Origin: CAYNNQ01 sp964398785
GTDB lineage: Bacteria; Desulfobacterota; Desulfovibrionia; Desulfovibrionales; Desulfonatronovibrionaceae
Direction: 5' to 3'
Length of the DNA: 64,000 bases
NCBI GenBank assembly: GCA_964398785.1
Contig: CAYNNQ010000005.1
Span: 31,942 to 95,941 of the forward strand
Part shown: positions 8,879-17,432 of the stretch, piece after piece
Position numbering within the stretch: position 1 is the stretch's first letter
How the letters are laid out: every line of letters begins with the position of its first letter
The notes under the pieces: generated by a model
What the model was told of the DNA's origin: nothing
Database searches by the model: none
Seen by the model: only the letters and a program-made list of their open reading frames with translations
Translations under genes and position numbers: made by a program

Positions 8879-10711
8879 ATGCTGAAGTCTCTTTTGCACA
8901 AAAATCCCGCGCGTCAGGATTTTAGGATTGAGGACAAGGAAAATCCGGAACTATTTCGTGACCTTTACCCTTACAAAAAGATATGCCGCACAGCATTTGA
9001 CGATTCTTTCGTCCTTCCCCGTCCGCCAGGGGAACTGTTTATAACCGACACTACTTTCCGGGACGGCCAACAGGCCCGACCGCCCTATACCGTGAAACAG
9101 ATATCCACAATCTATGATTATATGCACAAACTGGCCGGATTTTCCGGACTGATCCGTCAATGCGAATTCTTTTTGTATTCGGATAAGGACCGCAGGGCCG
9201 TGGAGGCCTGCCTGGAAAAGGAATACAGATACCCGGAAATAACCGGTTGGATAAGGGCCAACACCCATGACCTCGATCTTGTATACAAGGCCGGTCTCAA
9301 GGAAACGGGGATGCTTACCTCGGTCTCGGATTATCACCTGTATCTCAAATTGGGCAAAGACCGGAAAAAAGCCGCCCGCGACTACTTACAGGTTGTGGAA
9401 AAATCCTTGGAATACGGAATTATCCCCAGATGTCACTTTGAAGATATTACCAGAGCGGACATTTACGGATTTTGTATCCCCTTGGCCCAAGAGCTGATGC
9501 GCCTGTCTGAGGATAGCGGACTTCCCGTGAAGATACGTTTATGCGACACAATGGGATTCGGGGTGCCTTATCCCGGTGCGGCACTACCCCGCAGCGTGGG
9601 GAAAATAATCCGTACTTTCACGGATGAGGCCGGAGTACCCGGTGAATACTTGGAATGGCACGGACACAACGATTTCCACAAGGCCCTGGTTAACACGGTT
9701 ACCGCTTGGCTTTACGGGTGTTCCGGAGCCAACGGGACACTTTTCGGTTTCGGAGAACGTACCGGAAACGCGGCGGTAGAAGCACTCATAATTGAATATA
9801 TCTCCCTGACCGGAAACGATGACCACTCTGACACCCAGCAGATAACCAGTCTGGCAAAATATTTCGAGGAAGAACTAGATCAAAGCGTTTCTCCCGGTTA
9901 CCCCTTCGCCGGACGCGACTTCAATGCCACCAGTGCCGGCATCCATGTGGACGGACTTATGAAAAACGAAGAAGTGTACAATGTTTTTGACACCAATCAC
10001 ATCCTGGGCAAGCCTGTGCCCATTATAATAAATGACAAGTCCGGAAAATCGGGTATTGCTTACTGGATAAACGACCATTTGGAACTTACTGGCGAAGAAA
10101 AGATTGATAAAAGACACCCGGCTGTAAGCAAAATAGCCCAAAGGATTGACCAGGAATATGCCCAGGGAAGGACCACAAACATCTCGCACAAGGAAATGGA
10201 GCGCTTCACCCGCAGGTTCCTCCCGGAGATGTTCGCCTCGGAATTCGACCATCTCAAAATAGTGGCTCACGATGTTGGAGCACAAATAATACGGGACTTG
10301 GCAGAAAGCCAGATCTTCCACGACAGATCCCGGGAAAACATAAACAAGGCAATGGCCGAGGTCCTGGACAAATACCCGTTTATTCAGTACCTGTATTTGA
10401 CAGATACTGCGGGCAAGCTTATTGCTTGGAATGTTAGCGATATCCAGTATTTGGACAAATACAGGAGTGTACCTTACGGAGAGGATTTCTCGGACAGAGA
10501 ATGGTTCATCAACCCCATCAAGACCGGCAAACTGCATATAACCGATTTTTACAAGTCGTACTTTACGGGAAAACTATGTCTCACTGTATCCGTGCCCATA
10601 TTCGACAAACAGGACGAAATGACCGGAATTCTTGGCGGAGACATCCAGTTTGAGGATTTGGTCAAGATACAGGAGGACCTCCGGGATGAAAAGGAAATAC
10701 AATCGGGATAG
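8879..10711 (+). CDS. HMGL/isopropylmalate-synthase-like enzyme fused to a Cache-like sensor region
   Basis: A 610-residue protein. Residues 50-440 are a DRE-TIM metallolyase of the isopropylmalate/homocitrate/citramalate synthase type: DTTFRDGQQ (57-65) has the catalytic Arg61-Asp62, HGHND near 261 gives metal ligands, and FGERTGNAA (near 291) is the family's conserved loop. Residues about 455-605 look like a Cache/PDC ligand-binding domain (FDHLKIVAHDVG, YLYLTDTAGK, REWFINPIKTGK, LTVSVPIFD), normally found outside the cell in receptors. No membrane helix separates the two, so the sensor part would be cytoplasmic, in the position of the LeuA regulatory domain. Start: ATG 8879 lies 8 bases after AAGGAG; ATG 8873 would be only 2 bases away. 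Substrate unknown; allosteric control by a small acid is inference. Confidence 0.83.
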   Translation: MLKSLLHKNPARQDFRIEDKENPELFRDLYPYKKICRTAFDDSFVLPRPPGELFITDTTFRDGQQARPPYTVKQISTIYDYMHKLAGFSGLIRQCEFFLYSDKDRRAVEACLEKEYRYPEITGWIRANTHDLDLVYKAGLKETGMLTSVSDYHLYLKLGKDRKKAARDYLQVVEKSLEYGIIPRCHFEDITRADIYGFCIPLAQELMRLSEDSGLPVKIRLCDTMGFGVPYPGAALPRSVGKIIRTFTDEAGVPGEYLEWHGHNDFHKALVNTVTAWLYGCSGANGTLFGFGERTGNAAVEALIIEYISLTGNDDHSDTQQITSLAKYFEEELDQSVSPGYPFAGRDFNATSAGIHVDGLMKNEEVYNVFDTNHILGKPVPIIINDKSGKSGIAYWINDHLELTGEEKIDKRHPAVSKIAQRIDQEYAQGRTTNISHKEMERFTRRFLPEMFASEFDHLKIVAHDVGAQIIRDLAESQIFHDRSRENINKAMAEVLDKYPFIQYLYLTDTAGKLIAWNVSDIQYLDKYRSVPYGEDFSDREWFINPIKTGKLHITDFYKSYFTGKLCLTVSVPIFDKQDEMTGILGGDIQFEDLVKIQEDLRDEKEIQSG

Positions 10712-10715
10712 CTAG

Positions 10716-10902
10716 TTTCCATCCGGAAATGGCCCTTTCCCAGTTTAACTGTGTCAAGTTTCGTAATTATTCGAACGTGTATTAGGATACGCTCGCTCAT
10801 AATTATTCAATTTCCTTGTTAAACAGGAAAAAATCTCATTTCCGAATTGGAAACCTGATATTTCTAAATCCGAAATCTTTTTTAATTTCCGGATAAAAAC
10901 AA
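10716..10902 (-). repeat. MITE copy A (full length, 187 bp)
   Basis: Full-length copy of the interspersed element, in minus orientation, flanked by the identical 5-mer GCTAG at 10711-10715 and 10903-10907 (target duplication). It begins 5 bases after the stop codon of the HMGL-Cache gene. Terminal repeats are TTTCCATCCGGAAAT on one side and the related inverted TTTTTATCCGGAAAT on the other; two internal hairpins (around TTTCCAATTCGGAAA and CGTATCTTAATACG in the element's own orientation) are present in diverged form. Confidence 0.9.
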
Positions 10903-10907
10903 GCTAG

Positions 10908-11154
10908 AGCATGATCTTTATACAAAGGAACATATCTCTTTCTGCCCTGCAGAATATGTTTGGATAGCTTTTAGACAAAGGGGTTAAGTATCAGGAACAC
11001 ATCCCCGTAAACGAAGTTCTGCCCGGAAAACCAGTAGTTTCCGGACAAGAGCCTGCTAAAGCGCTCCGTGAAAGACCCCGGTGATCAAACACGTTTGGTA
11101 AACAGAAGACCAAACATGTACTTGCAAACGATTCAAAACAAATCAGGAGTTTTT
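10908..11154. other. Gene-free interval between MITE A and lipoprotein gene
   Basis: About 250 bases without a convincing reading frame. It contains one perfect small hairpin, CCGGAAA / TTTCCGG around an 8-base loop, near 11031-11052, and the ribosome site CAGGAG for the next gene. No promoter I would call with confidence. Confidence 0.5.
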
Positions 11155-11658
11155 ATGCGAAAAACAACTATTTTTACCCTGCTTGTGTTACTCTTATCTT
11201 TTGCCCTGGTTGGATGTGCTTCTTCCCCAAAAGAAGGGAGCACCTCTCCGGATAAAGTCACTTCGCCGCCGCCGGAAAAGGAAGCCCAAAACAGATATTT
11301 TGATTTCGATGACATCCCCGTTCCCAAAGACATGGAGATCAAGCCGGATAACTCCATACTTTTTGAGAGTCCGGATATGAAAGCCGGGGTAGTTATCTTC
11401 AAGGGGCGAGTGGACGCCGTTTCCCTTTTCGACTTCTTCATGAATAACATGCCCAAGGAAAACTGGCATATGCGCAGTTACTTCAAATACGGGCGCTATA
11501 TCATGGTCTTTGAAAAGCCGAAAAAGGATTGCATCATCCGCATCAAAGACCATTCCTTCAACACCGAATTACAGGTATGGGTTACTCCCCGTTTTCCTGC
11601 AGAGAAGGAGAAAATGCAGGGACCGGACATGCAATTGGAAAAAGATCTGCCGCAATAA
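11155..11658 (+). CDS. Small lipoprotein of unknown function
   Basis: A 167-residue protein with a signal peptide and lipobox (FALVGC, Cys21), a Ser/Pro-rich linker to about residue 45, then a compact domain (FDDIPVPKDMEI onward). The pattern, a short beta-rich domain with KAGVVIFKGRVD and MPKENWHMRS, is that of a conserved envelope lipoprotein often placed next to coaBC in Desulfovibrio-like genomes; I cannot give it a function. Start ATG 11155 follows the ribosome site CAGGAG by seven bases; the frame is open further upstream but without a signal peptide. Its stop codon overlaps the start of coaBC (TAATG). Confidence 0.78.
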   Translation: MRKTTIFTLLVLLLSFALVGCASSPKEGSTSPDKVTSPPPEKEAQNRYFDFDDIPVPKDMEIKPDNSILFESPDMKAGVVIFKGRVDAVSLFDFFMNNMPKENWHMRSYFKYGRYIMVFEKPKKDCIIRIKDHSFNTELQVWVTPRFPAEKEKMQGPDMQLEKDLPQ

Positions 11659-12878
11659 TGGAAATATACCACCAGTTCCGGATGTATCTGGGCAAGCGGG
11701 TGCATTTGGGGATAACCGGGAGCATTGCCGCCTATAAAATCCTTGATTTGATGCGCGGCTTGCAGGAATGCGGGACAGACACCGGAGCCACCCTGACCCC
11801 CGCGGGTGAAGAGTTTATCCCCTCTCTTGGTCTACGAGCTTTGGGAGCGGATCCACTCTATACCGGAAAAGGTCGCGAGTACGCCGAAGACACCTTTGCC
11901 CATCTGGAACCGGGGAAGTCTGCCCAATCCTTGCTTATAGCCCCGGTAACCGCCAATACCCTGGCCAAAATCGCCGCTGGGTTCGCGGACGACCTGCTAA
12001 GCGCCCAGGTATTGTCCTTCCCCGGGCCGGTACTTCTTGCTCCGGCTATGAACCCCGCCATGTGGCAGGCAAAAGCTACCCGGGAAAACTGGTCCATCTT
12101 GGGTAAACGCGGGTTCATACGTATCCCGCCGGACACAGGGGGCACCGCCTGCGGCGATCAGGGACAGGGACGACTGGCAAAAAACCATCTACTTTTATTG
12201 TATACACTGAAGACCCTGACCAGCCAGGACCTTTCCGGGAAAAGCGTATTGATCACCTGCGGCCCAACCCGGGAACGATACGATCCGGTGCGGTACTGGA
12301 CCAATCCCTCTTCCGGGAAGATGGGTCTTGCCTTGGCTGTATCTGCCTGGTTGCGCGGAGCGTATGTGGATGTTGTGCACGGTCCAATTACCCCCCCCGA
12401 ACTGCCCCCGGAAATCAAAACCACTGCGGTAGTAAGTGCCCGGGACATGCATGAAGCTGTCCAGGACATGTGGCCGGAAATGGACATTGGCTGCTTTGCA
12501 GCGGCAGTCGCCGATTTCCGGCCAGCGGAGGAAATAGGGGATAAGGCCAAGAAAGGATCCCGGGAAGAAATACATTTATCCTTTCTGAGGAACCCGGACA
12601 CCCTGGCCCAGGCCGGGAAGAACAAAAAACATGGCCAGATCCTGGCCGGATTCGCGGCGGAATCTTCTGATCTGGATAGTGCCTGCAGCCAAAAGTTAAA
12701 AAACAAGAATTTAGATATGATTGTGGGCAACTATATAAACACCCCTGACTCCGGCTTCACTTCGGACCAAAACGCGGTCACAGTCCTGGACTTTCGGGGG
12801 CGGAAAGAAACCTGGCCTCCCTTAGACAAGACCGAGGTGGCCTGGAGAATATGGGACTGGGTGGGGGACCTGCGATGA
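11658..12878 (+). CDS. coaBC: Bifunctional phosphopantothenoylcysteine decarboxylase/synthetase
   Basis: A 406-residue fusion making 4'-phosphopantetheine for coenzyme A. The N-terminal CoaC half (flavoprotein decarboxylase, about 10-180) shows GSIAAYK, the PxMNxxMW motif as PAMNPAMW, and CGDQGQGRLA. The C-terminal CoaB half (about 185-406), which joins 4'-phosphopantothenate to cysteine, has CGPTRERYDPVRYWTN, SGKMG, AAVADFRP and IVGN. The ATG at 11658 overlaps the upstream stop by one base. Length is normal. It overlaps the next gene by four bases (ATGA). Confidence 0.96.
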   Translation: MEIYHQFRMYLGKRVHLGITGSIAAYKILDLMRGLQECGTDTGATLTPAGEEFIPSLGLRALGADPLYTGKGREYAEDTFAHLEPGKSAQSLLIAPVTANTLAKIAAGFADDLLSAQVLSFPGPVLLAPAMNPAMWQAKATRENWSILGKRGFIRIPPDTGGTACGDQGQGRLAKNHLLLLYTLKTLTSQDLSGKSVLITCGPTRERYDPVRYWTNPSSGKMGLALAVSAWLRGAYVDVVHGPITPPELPPEIKTTAVVSARDMHEAVQDMWPEMDIGCFAAAVADFRPAEEIGDKAKKGSREEIHLSFLRNPDTLAQAGKNKKHGQILAGFAAESSDLDSACSQKLKNKNLDMIVGNYINTPDSGFTSDQNAVTVLDFRGRKETWPPLDKTEVAWRIWDWVGDLR

Positions 12879-13507
12879 ATGAACTGGGGCGTCTACTGAG
12901 CCGGAGCGGTGTTAGCCACCTTTTTTTTCCGGAAACGAATTTTTTCGCCTCCTCCGCGGCCAAAAGAGGTTCTCGGAGCAAACCTGACGGCAAACAAAGC
13001 CCCCCGCCAGTCGAACCCTCTTTTCAAAAATCCTCCACAACCCCGGAGATCCCCTCGGCACTATGTAGATTCTTGAGCCCAGCCCCAATATTGTGGACCT
13101 ACTTTGAGTTCCCCTGGGACATATTTACCTCGGGCATACCCGAACGGCAAGAACTGGTGCGCAATCTATTCACCAGCCTGAGCCAGAAGGAATCCTGGCC
13201 CAAGGGATCCAGCACATTTTGGCCGGTAACCCGTATAGACAACGATTGCCTTACGCCCGATTCTAATCTTTTTTTCGCCGGGACCAGACAGATAAGCCCA
13301 TTGTATATTTTTTGCCTGGGGGAGCATACCATTTCCGCTCTGTGTGGGGACAGGGAAACTTTCATGCATCCCTTCACCTATTGCGACTTGCGGATTCAGC
13401 CCTTGCCTTCCCTGGAGTCCATGCTGGAGGGCCCCAAGGAAGAGCGCCAGAAAAACAAAAAGAAGGCCTGGGAAATAATCCGGGGCTATACCCGCTTTAT
13501 ATTGTGA
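12875..13507 (+). CDS. Conserved unknown protein downstream of coaBC
   Basis: A 210-residue soluble protein translationally coupled to coaBC (ATGA). I do not recognise a named family. The N-terminal 60 residues are low-complexity (Ser, Pro, Lys) and probably disordered. The rest is ordered, with FWPVTRIDN, FFAGTRQISPLYIFCLGE and CDLRIQPLPSLESML. The last block, strands ending in a glycine after a hydrophobic run, recalls uracil-DNA-glycosylase-like folds, but no catalytic motif is visible and I would not annotate it that way. MITE copy B follows 12 bases after the stop codon. Confidence 0.68.
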   Translation: MNELGRLLSRSGVSHLFFPETNFFASSAAKRGSRSKPDGKQSPPPVEPSFQKSSTTPEIPSALCRFLSPAPILWTYFEFPWDIFTSGIPERQELVRNLFTSLSQKESWPKGSSTFWPVTRIDNDCLTPDSNLFFAGTRQISPLYIFCLGEHTISALCGDRETFMHPFTYCDLRIQPLPSLESMLEGPKEERQKNKKKAWEIIRGYTRFIL

Positions 13508-13519
13508 CCCATGCCTATT

Positions 13520-13703
13520 TAGTTCTTATCCGGAAATTCAAAAATTTCCGGGTTTAGAAATATTACGTTTCCAATTCGGAAATGAGCTTTTTTTGTTTAA
13601 CAAGGAAATTAAGTAATTGTGAGCGAGCGTATCTTAATACGTGAGCGAATAATTACGAAAATTGACGCCGTTAAAATGCAAAAAGGCCATTTCCGGATGG
13701 AGA
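13520..13703 (+). repeat. MITE copy B (full length, 184 bp)
   Basis: Full-length copy in plus orientation with the 5-base target duplication CTATT at 13515-13519 and 13704-13708. It reads TAGTTCTTATCCGGAAAT at the left end and ATTTCCGGATGGAGA at the right, and holds the internal inverted repeat CGTATCTTAATACG. Its right end lies 30 bases before the start codon of the NfeD-family gene, so it could affect that gene's leader. Confidence 0.92.
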
Positions 13704-13733
13704 CTATTAAGGTACCGGACATAGACTCAACTC

Positions 13734-15044
13734 ATGAAAAAAGTCATTTTCTTTCTTGCCGCGCTTTTCCTCCTGGGCACCCCGGTGCGAGCCGGAGAAG
13801 GAGAAGTACTGGCCGTGGCTATAACCGGTCCGATCACTCCGGTACAGGTGGGAATATTGGAAAAAGGACTGGATAAGGCCCGGGAGAAAAAAAGCTTGAT
13901 GTTATTACTCCGGCTGGACACTCCGGGGGGGACCCTTTCCAGCGCGCGGGATATGGTCAAAAAACTGCTCAACACTAGTATTCCTACAGCTGTATGGGTA
14001 GGGCCCTCCGGCGCCCGTGCCGCCTCCGCCGGAGTTTTCCTGGTAGCCGCATGCGATTATGCGGCAATGGCCCCAAAGACGACTATAGGCTCTGCCACGC
14101 CGGTCCAGGCCTCGGGGAAAGATGCCGGCAAGACCATGCGCAAAAAGGTAGCCCATGAACTGACCAGTTTGATGCGTTCTCTTGGCCGGGAGAAAAAAAG
14201 AAATATAGAGTGGTACGAAAAAAGCGTCACTCAAAGCGCCAACTTAAACGGACGTGAAGCCGTACAAAAAAAGGTTGTGGAGTATATTGCTCCAAATGAA
14301 CGTAATTTTCTGCAGCAATTGAGCTCGGATAAGAGCCGCCTAGGGGAAAAATTACAGCAATTCTCGGGAAAAAATATAAAGATCAATAGCTTCCGCCCCG
14401 CTATCACCCATAAAATACTCTCCTGGCTGGTCCACCCCCAGGTCGCCTATCTCCTTTTTTTGGGCGGTATCATGGGCTTCTTTTTTGAACTTTCAAACCC
14501 GGGAGCGATATTTCCGGGTGTATTCGGGGCTATTTGCCTCATCTTGGCCCTGTATGCCTTTTCTGTCCTCCCTACATCAGTGGCCGGGATTCTGCTCATC
14601 CTGACTGGATTTTTCTTTTTCTTGCTGGAGCTAAAGGTCACTAGTTTCGGACTTCTGGGACTGGGCGCTTCGGGCAGTATTTTTTTGGGTTCCCTGATGC
14701 TCTTCGATTCCCCGCAATCTGGCTTGGAGGTCCCTTTACACATTATTATTCCCGCTGTGTTAACCATAGTTATCTTTTTTCTGGGTATCATCTATCTGGT
14801 GGGCAAATCGCAACTGACTGCCCGGGGTAAAGAATTCCGAATGACCGGAATGACCGGGAAAATTGTCCACTGGGAAGGAGACAGGGGAAAAATAAAACTG
14901 CGGGGAGAGATCTGGAACTGCCAAGGATCTGCCGAATCCGGGCTACAGCCTGGGGAGGAAGCGCAAGTCACAGACAGCGAAGGTCTTTTATTGTATGTCG
15001 AGCCGGTCTCTGCAGAAAAGACCGCCTCCCCAAAAGAATTCTGA
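13734..15044 (+). CDS. NfeD-family membrane serine protease (ClpP class)
   Basis: A 436-residue protein of the long NfeD (NfeD1b) type. It has a signal peptide (1-20), a ClpP/crotonase-fold domain (25-220) with GPSGARAASAGVF carrying the probable catalytic serine, and ANLNGREAVQKKVVEYIA where the lysine of the Ser-Lys dyad is expected nearby, then four to five membrane helices (about 225-350) and a C-terminal OB-fold NfeD domain (370-430). Members degrade stomatin or work with it in membrane quality control. No stomatin gene is adjacent. No good ribosome site precedes ATG 13734; MITE B lies in its leader. Confidence 0.9.
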   Translation: MKKVIFFLAALFLLGTPVRAGEGEVLAVAITGPITPVQVGILEKGLDKAREKKSLMLLLRLDTPGGTLSSARDMVKKLLNTSIPTAVWVGPSGARAASAGVFLVAACDYAAMAPKTTIGSATPVQASGKDAGKTMRKKVAHELTSLMRSLGREKKRNIEWYEKSVTQSANLNGREAVQKKVVEYIAPNERNFLQQLSSDKSRLGEKLQQFSGKNIKINSFRPAITHKILSWLVHPQVAYLLFLGGIMGFFFELSNPGAIFPGVFGAICLILALYAFSVLPTSVAGILLILTGFFFFLLELKVTSFGLLGLGASGSIFLGSLMLFDSPQSGLEVPLHIIIPAVLTIVIFFLGIIYLVGKSQLTARGKEFRMTGMTGKIVHWEGDRGKIKLRGEIWNCQGSAESGLQPGEEAQVTDSEGLLLYVEPVSAEKTASPKEF

Positions 15045-15081
15045 CGCACGTAAACTTACATGGGCATTCCCCAGAGACAAA

Positions 15082-16068
15082 ATGCACGAATTAAATATCC
15101 TGGCCGCGGATATTGGCGGGAGCACCAGCAGATTCAGCTTTTTTTTAGCCGGGGGGAAAAATGGCTCGCTTACCTTTTTAGCCCGGCAACATTTTGCCAC
15201 CCAGTGTTTCCCCAACCTGGAAAGCATGCTGGAAGAACTGGAAAACAACAAGCCGCCGTTCACCCTATCCAGCGCGCACTCCTTCATACTGGCCCTACCC
15301 GGACCCATCACCGCAGATGACCGGATTGAGATGGCCAACATCCCCTGGCCGGTAGTAAAGGACTCCATACAAAGGCTTGTTCCCCTAGCCACGGTAGCGT
15401 TTATAAACGATTTCGCTGCCCAGGCCCACGGCTGTTTGCTCCCCCAAACACAGTCGCAGACCACGGTTATCCGCAAAGGACAATCCTTGCCGGAAGGACG
15501 AGCCGCAGTAATAGGAGCAGGCACTGGCCTGGGGCATTGCACCCTGCTCCCCGGGGATAAATCCTTTCGAGCTCTCCCCTCCGAGGCCGGCCAATGCGCC
15601 TTCCCTTTTGAATTCCCCAGGGAAAGGGAATTTGTCGATTTTTTAAGTTCCCAAAAAGAAAATGGTTCGGCTCCAAGCAATGACCTGATTGTCAGCGGTC
15701 CCGGTCTGGCGCTTTTGTGGGAATTTTTTTCCGGACAAAATCTCTCGCCCACCGAGGCCACTAAAATGGTGGCCCATACAGATACCGCCAGGAAAATGTT
15801 TTCCCGTTTTTATGCCCGGGCCATCCGCAACTTTACACTGTGCACACTCGCTTTGGCCGGGGTATACATAACCGGAGGCGTTGCTGCCAATAATCCTGAA
15901 TTTTTGAAAGAACCGGAGTTTCATGACGAATTTCTGCGAACCCCCAGATACCGGAAAATGCTGGAATCCATACCCCTGACCCATTGCTGGAACCCGGATC
16001 TTGGCCTGTGGGGAGCTGCGCACTTGGGAACTTTTACCCAGGGTGTCTTGAATGGGGTACAAATTTAA
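15082..16068 (+). CDS. glk: Glucokinase-family sugar kinase
   Basis: A 328-residue member of the bacterial (non-ROK) glucokinase family, which phosphorylates glucose with ATP. Visible are the ATP loop DIGGSTSRF (10-18), INDFAAQAHG, GAGTGLG and SGPGLALLW. Compared with E. coli Glk, the sugar-contact stretch EGGH is EAGQ here (in PSEAGQCAF), so the histidine that contacts glucose is replaced by glutamine, and the glutamate before SGPG aligns with an aspartate. The preferred sugar may therefore differ; this is inference from a hand alignment. MITE C follows the stop codon by four bases. Confidence 0.88.
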   Translation: MHELNILAADIGGSTSRFSFFLAGGKNGSLTFLARQHFATQCFPNLESMLEELENNKPPFTLSSAHSFILALPGPITADDRIEMANIPWPVVKDSIQRLVPLATVAFINDFAAQAHGCLLPQTQSQTTVIRKGQSLPEGRAAVIGAGTGLGHCTLLPGDKSFRALPSEAGQCAFPFEFPREREFVDFLSSQKENGSAPSNDLIVSGPGLALLWEFFSGQNLSPTEATKMVAHTDTARKMFSRFYARAIRNFTLCTLALAGVYITGGVAANNPEFLKEPEFHDEFLRTPRYRKMLESIPLTHCWNPDLGLWGAAHLGTFTQGVLNGVQI

Positions 16069-16072
16069 CGCG

Positions 16073-16229
16073 TTTCCATCCAGAAATGGCCCTTTTCCAT
16101 TTTAACTTTGTTAATTTTCGTAATTATTCGATCCCGTATTAAGATACGCTCGCTTTTAATTACTCCTTTCCGAATTGGAAACGTGATATTTCTAAACCCG
16201 GAAATTTTTGAATTTCCGGATAAGAACAA
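16073..16229 (-). repeat. MITE copy C (157 bp, internal deletion)
   Basis: Minus-orientation copy with both ends intact but lacking about 30 bases between the two internal hairpins. In full copies the missing stretch lies between two TTTCC-containing tracts (AATTTCC and CATTTCC), and one such tract remains at the junction. No matching 5-base flanks are visible, unlike the other copies. It begins 5 bases after the glucokinase stop. Confidence 0.88.
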
Positions 16230-16260
16230 AATAGCGGGCCGAAACCCGCTATTTTGTTTT
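16227..16260 (+). terminator. Bidirectional terminator-like hairpin
   Basis: AAAATAGCGGG and CCCGCTATTTT pair perfectly around a six-base loop; TTTTGTTTT follows on the plus strand and TTTTGTTCTT on the minus strand. It lies between the converging glucokinase and yeeE genes and overlaps the end of MITE C. Confidence 0.85.
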
Positions 16261-16290
16261 CCGCAGAGATTCGCAATCTCCGGATAATAA

Positions 16291-16860
16291 CTATTTCGGG
16301 AAATAACCGTCTGCATCCTCTCCGAGTTCCTCTCTCCACGGCCTCCATTTTTCCAGAAAAATCAAAAATACAACAATGACGGCCGTGGCTATAAGCGCCA
16401 GTGCCCAAAATGGTATCCCCAGCACCGAGGCCAAGGTAAACTTGCCCATACTGGTATTCACTCCTTGTATTAGAGGCTGCAGATACCCATAGGTCAACGC
16501 CCCGAATACCGCCCCCACTAGAGTAAACCAAGCATCTTTATATCCGGCACCTATCTGGGCCATTACCGTACCGGGACAGGCTCCGGCCAGAGCCATTCCT
16601 GCGCCGAACACCAGCCCCCCGATAATAACTGCCGGAAAGACCGCGGCCTTGGGATGCAGGGAAACAACTCCACTGCCATGGAGCACAGCCAGGATAATTA
16701 GGGAAGTAGCTGCAGCGCTCAAAAACACCTTCAGCACTATAAAGTTGCGTAATTGAAACTGCCCGACCATCATTCCCGGTTCAAATGCCCGCCCCTTTTC
16801 CAGGACGAATCCGAATATCAAGCCCATTACAATACCGGTTACAATATATATTACAGCCAT
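16291..16860 (-). CDS. YeeE/YedE-family (DUF395) sulfur-compound transporter, second gene
   Basis: A 189-residue membrane protein with about five hydrophobic helices. It carries the family motif GACPGT, whose cysteine in related thiosulfate channels (TsuA) relays the substrate through the membrane. Half-length YeeE proteins are usually encoded in pairs, and a second gene lies 12 bases upstream. The ribosome site AGGAGG and ATG at 16860 are clear. Substrate (thiosulfate or another sulfur species) is inference from family and from the likely sulfate-reducing host. Confidence 0.88.
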   Translation of the reverse strand: MAVIYIVTGIVMGLIFGFVLEKGRAFEPGMMVGQFQLRNFIVLKVFLSAAATSLIILAVLHGSGVVSLHPKAAVFPAVIIGGLVFGAGMALAGACPGTVMAQIGAGYKDAWFTLVGAVFGALTYGYLQPLIQGVNTSMGKFTLASVLGIPFWALALIATAVIVVFLIFLEKWRPWREELGEDADGYFPK

Positions 16861-16872
16861 TAGTATATCCTC

Positions 16873-17388
16873 CTAGGTCCTGCGGTAGAGATTGGCTACT
16901 ACCGCACCGCCGATAAACATAGCTAGGACTACAACCAGGGACCCCGCGGACAGCTGACCTATACCGGAGATTCCGTGTCCACTGGTGCATCCTCCGGCCC
17001 AACGGGCTCCAAAAAGCATGCAGAATCCTCCCAGAAAAGCCATCGCGCTGCGACGCCGCAAATCGTCGAGGTTTAAAACCTTACCCCATATCGGGGAAAC
17101 GGGCTTTCGCCCGCTGCGGGCCAAGCGCACGGAAATAAAGGCACCCACAGCGATAAAAATCACCATGGTCCCCTGCCACAGATATTTTATGCTCAGCATA
17201 TATTTCTGAAAATATGCATTTTCTATAATATTACTATCCACAAGTCCGGAAAAATAACCGCCTAAAGAAACGTATGAGGAGGAAGCCCCCAAGGCCGTGT
17301 GGATTATAAGAAAAGCGGGAATCTGGAGCAGACCGATTATGATCCCCGCTAGATACGGTGACCACGCCTTCTGTGTCCAAACGCTCAT
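16873..17388 (-). CDS. YeeE/YedE-family (DUF395) sulfur-compound transporter, first gene
   Basis: A 171-residue membrane protein, partner of the gene downstream. Its cysteine motif is GGCTSGHGISG, typical of the other half of split YeeE transporters, in which two half-proteins assemble into one channel. I chose ATG 17388 because GGAGG precedes it; the upstream TTG at 17400 overlaps that site. It is 44 bases downstream of the uspA gene and probably in the same transcript. Confidence 0.87.
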   Translation of the reverse strand: MSVWTQKAWSPYLAGIIIGLLQIPAFLIIHTALGASSSYVSLGGYFSGLVDSNIIENAYFQKYMLSIKYLWQGTMVIFIAVGAFISVRLARSGRKPVSPIWGKVLNLDDLRRRSAMAFLGGFCMLFGARWAGGCTSGHGISGIGQLSAGSLVVVLAMFIGGAVVANLYRRT

Positions 17389-17432
17389 AAGCACCTCCAA
17401 AACAGTTAAAGACTATAAAAAATCCCCGCCGG

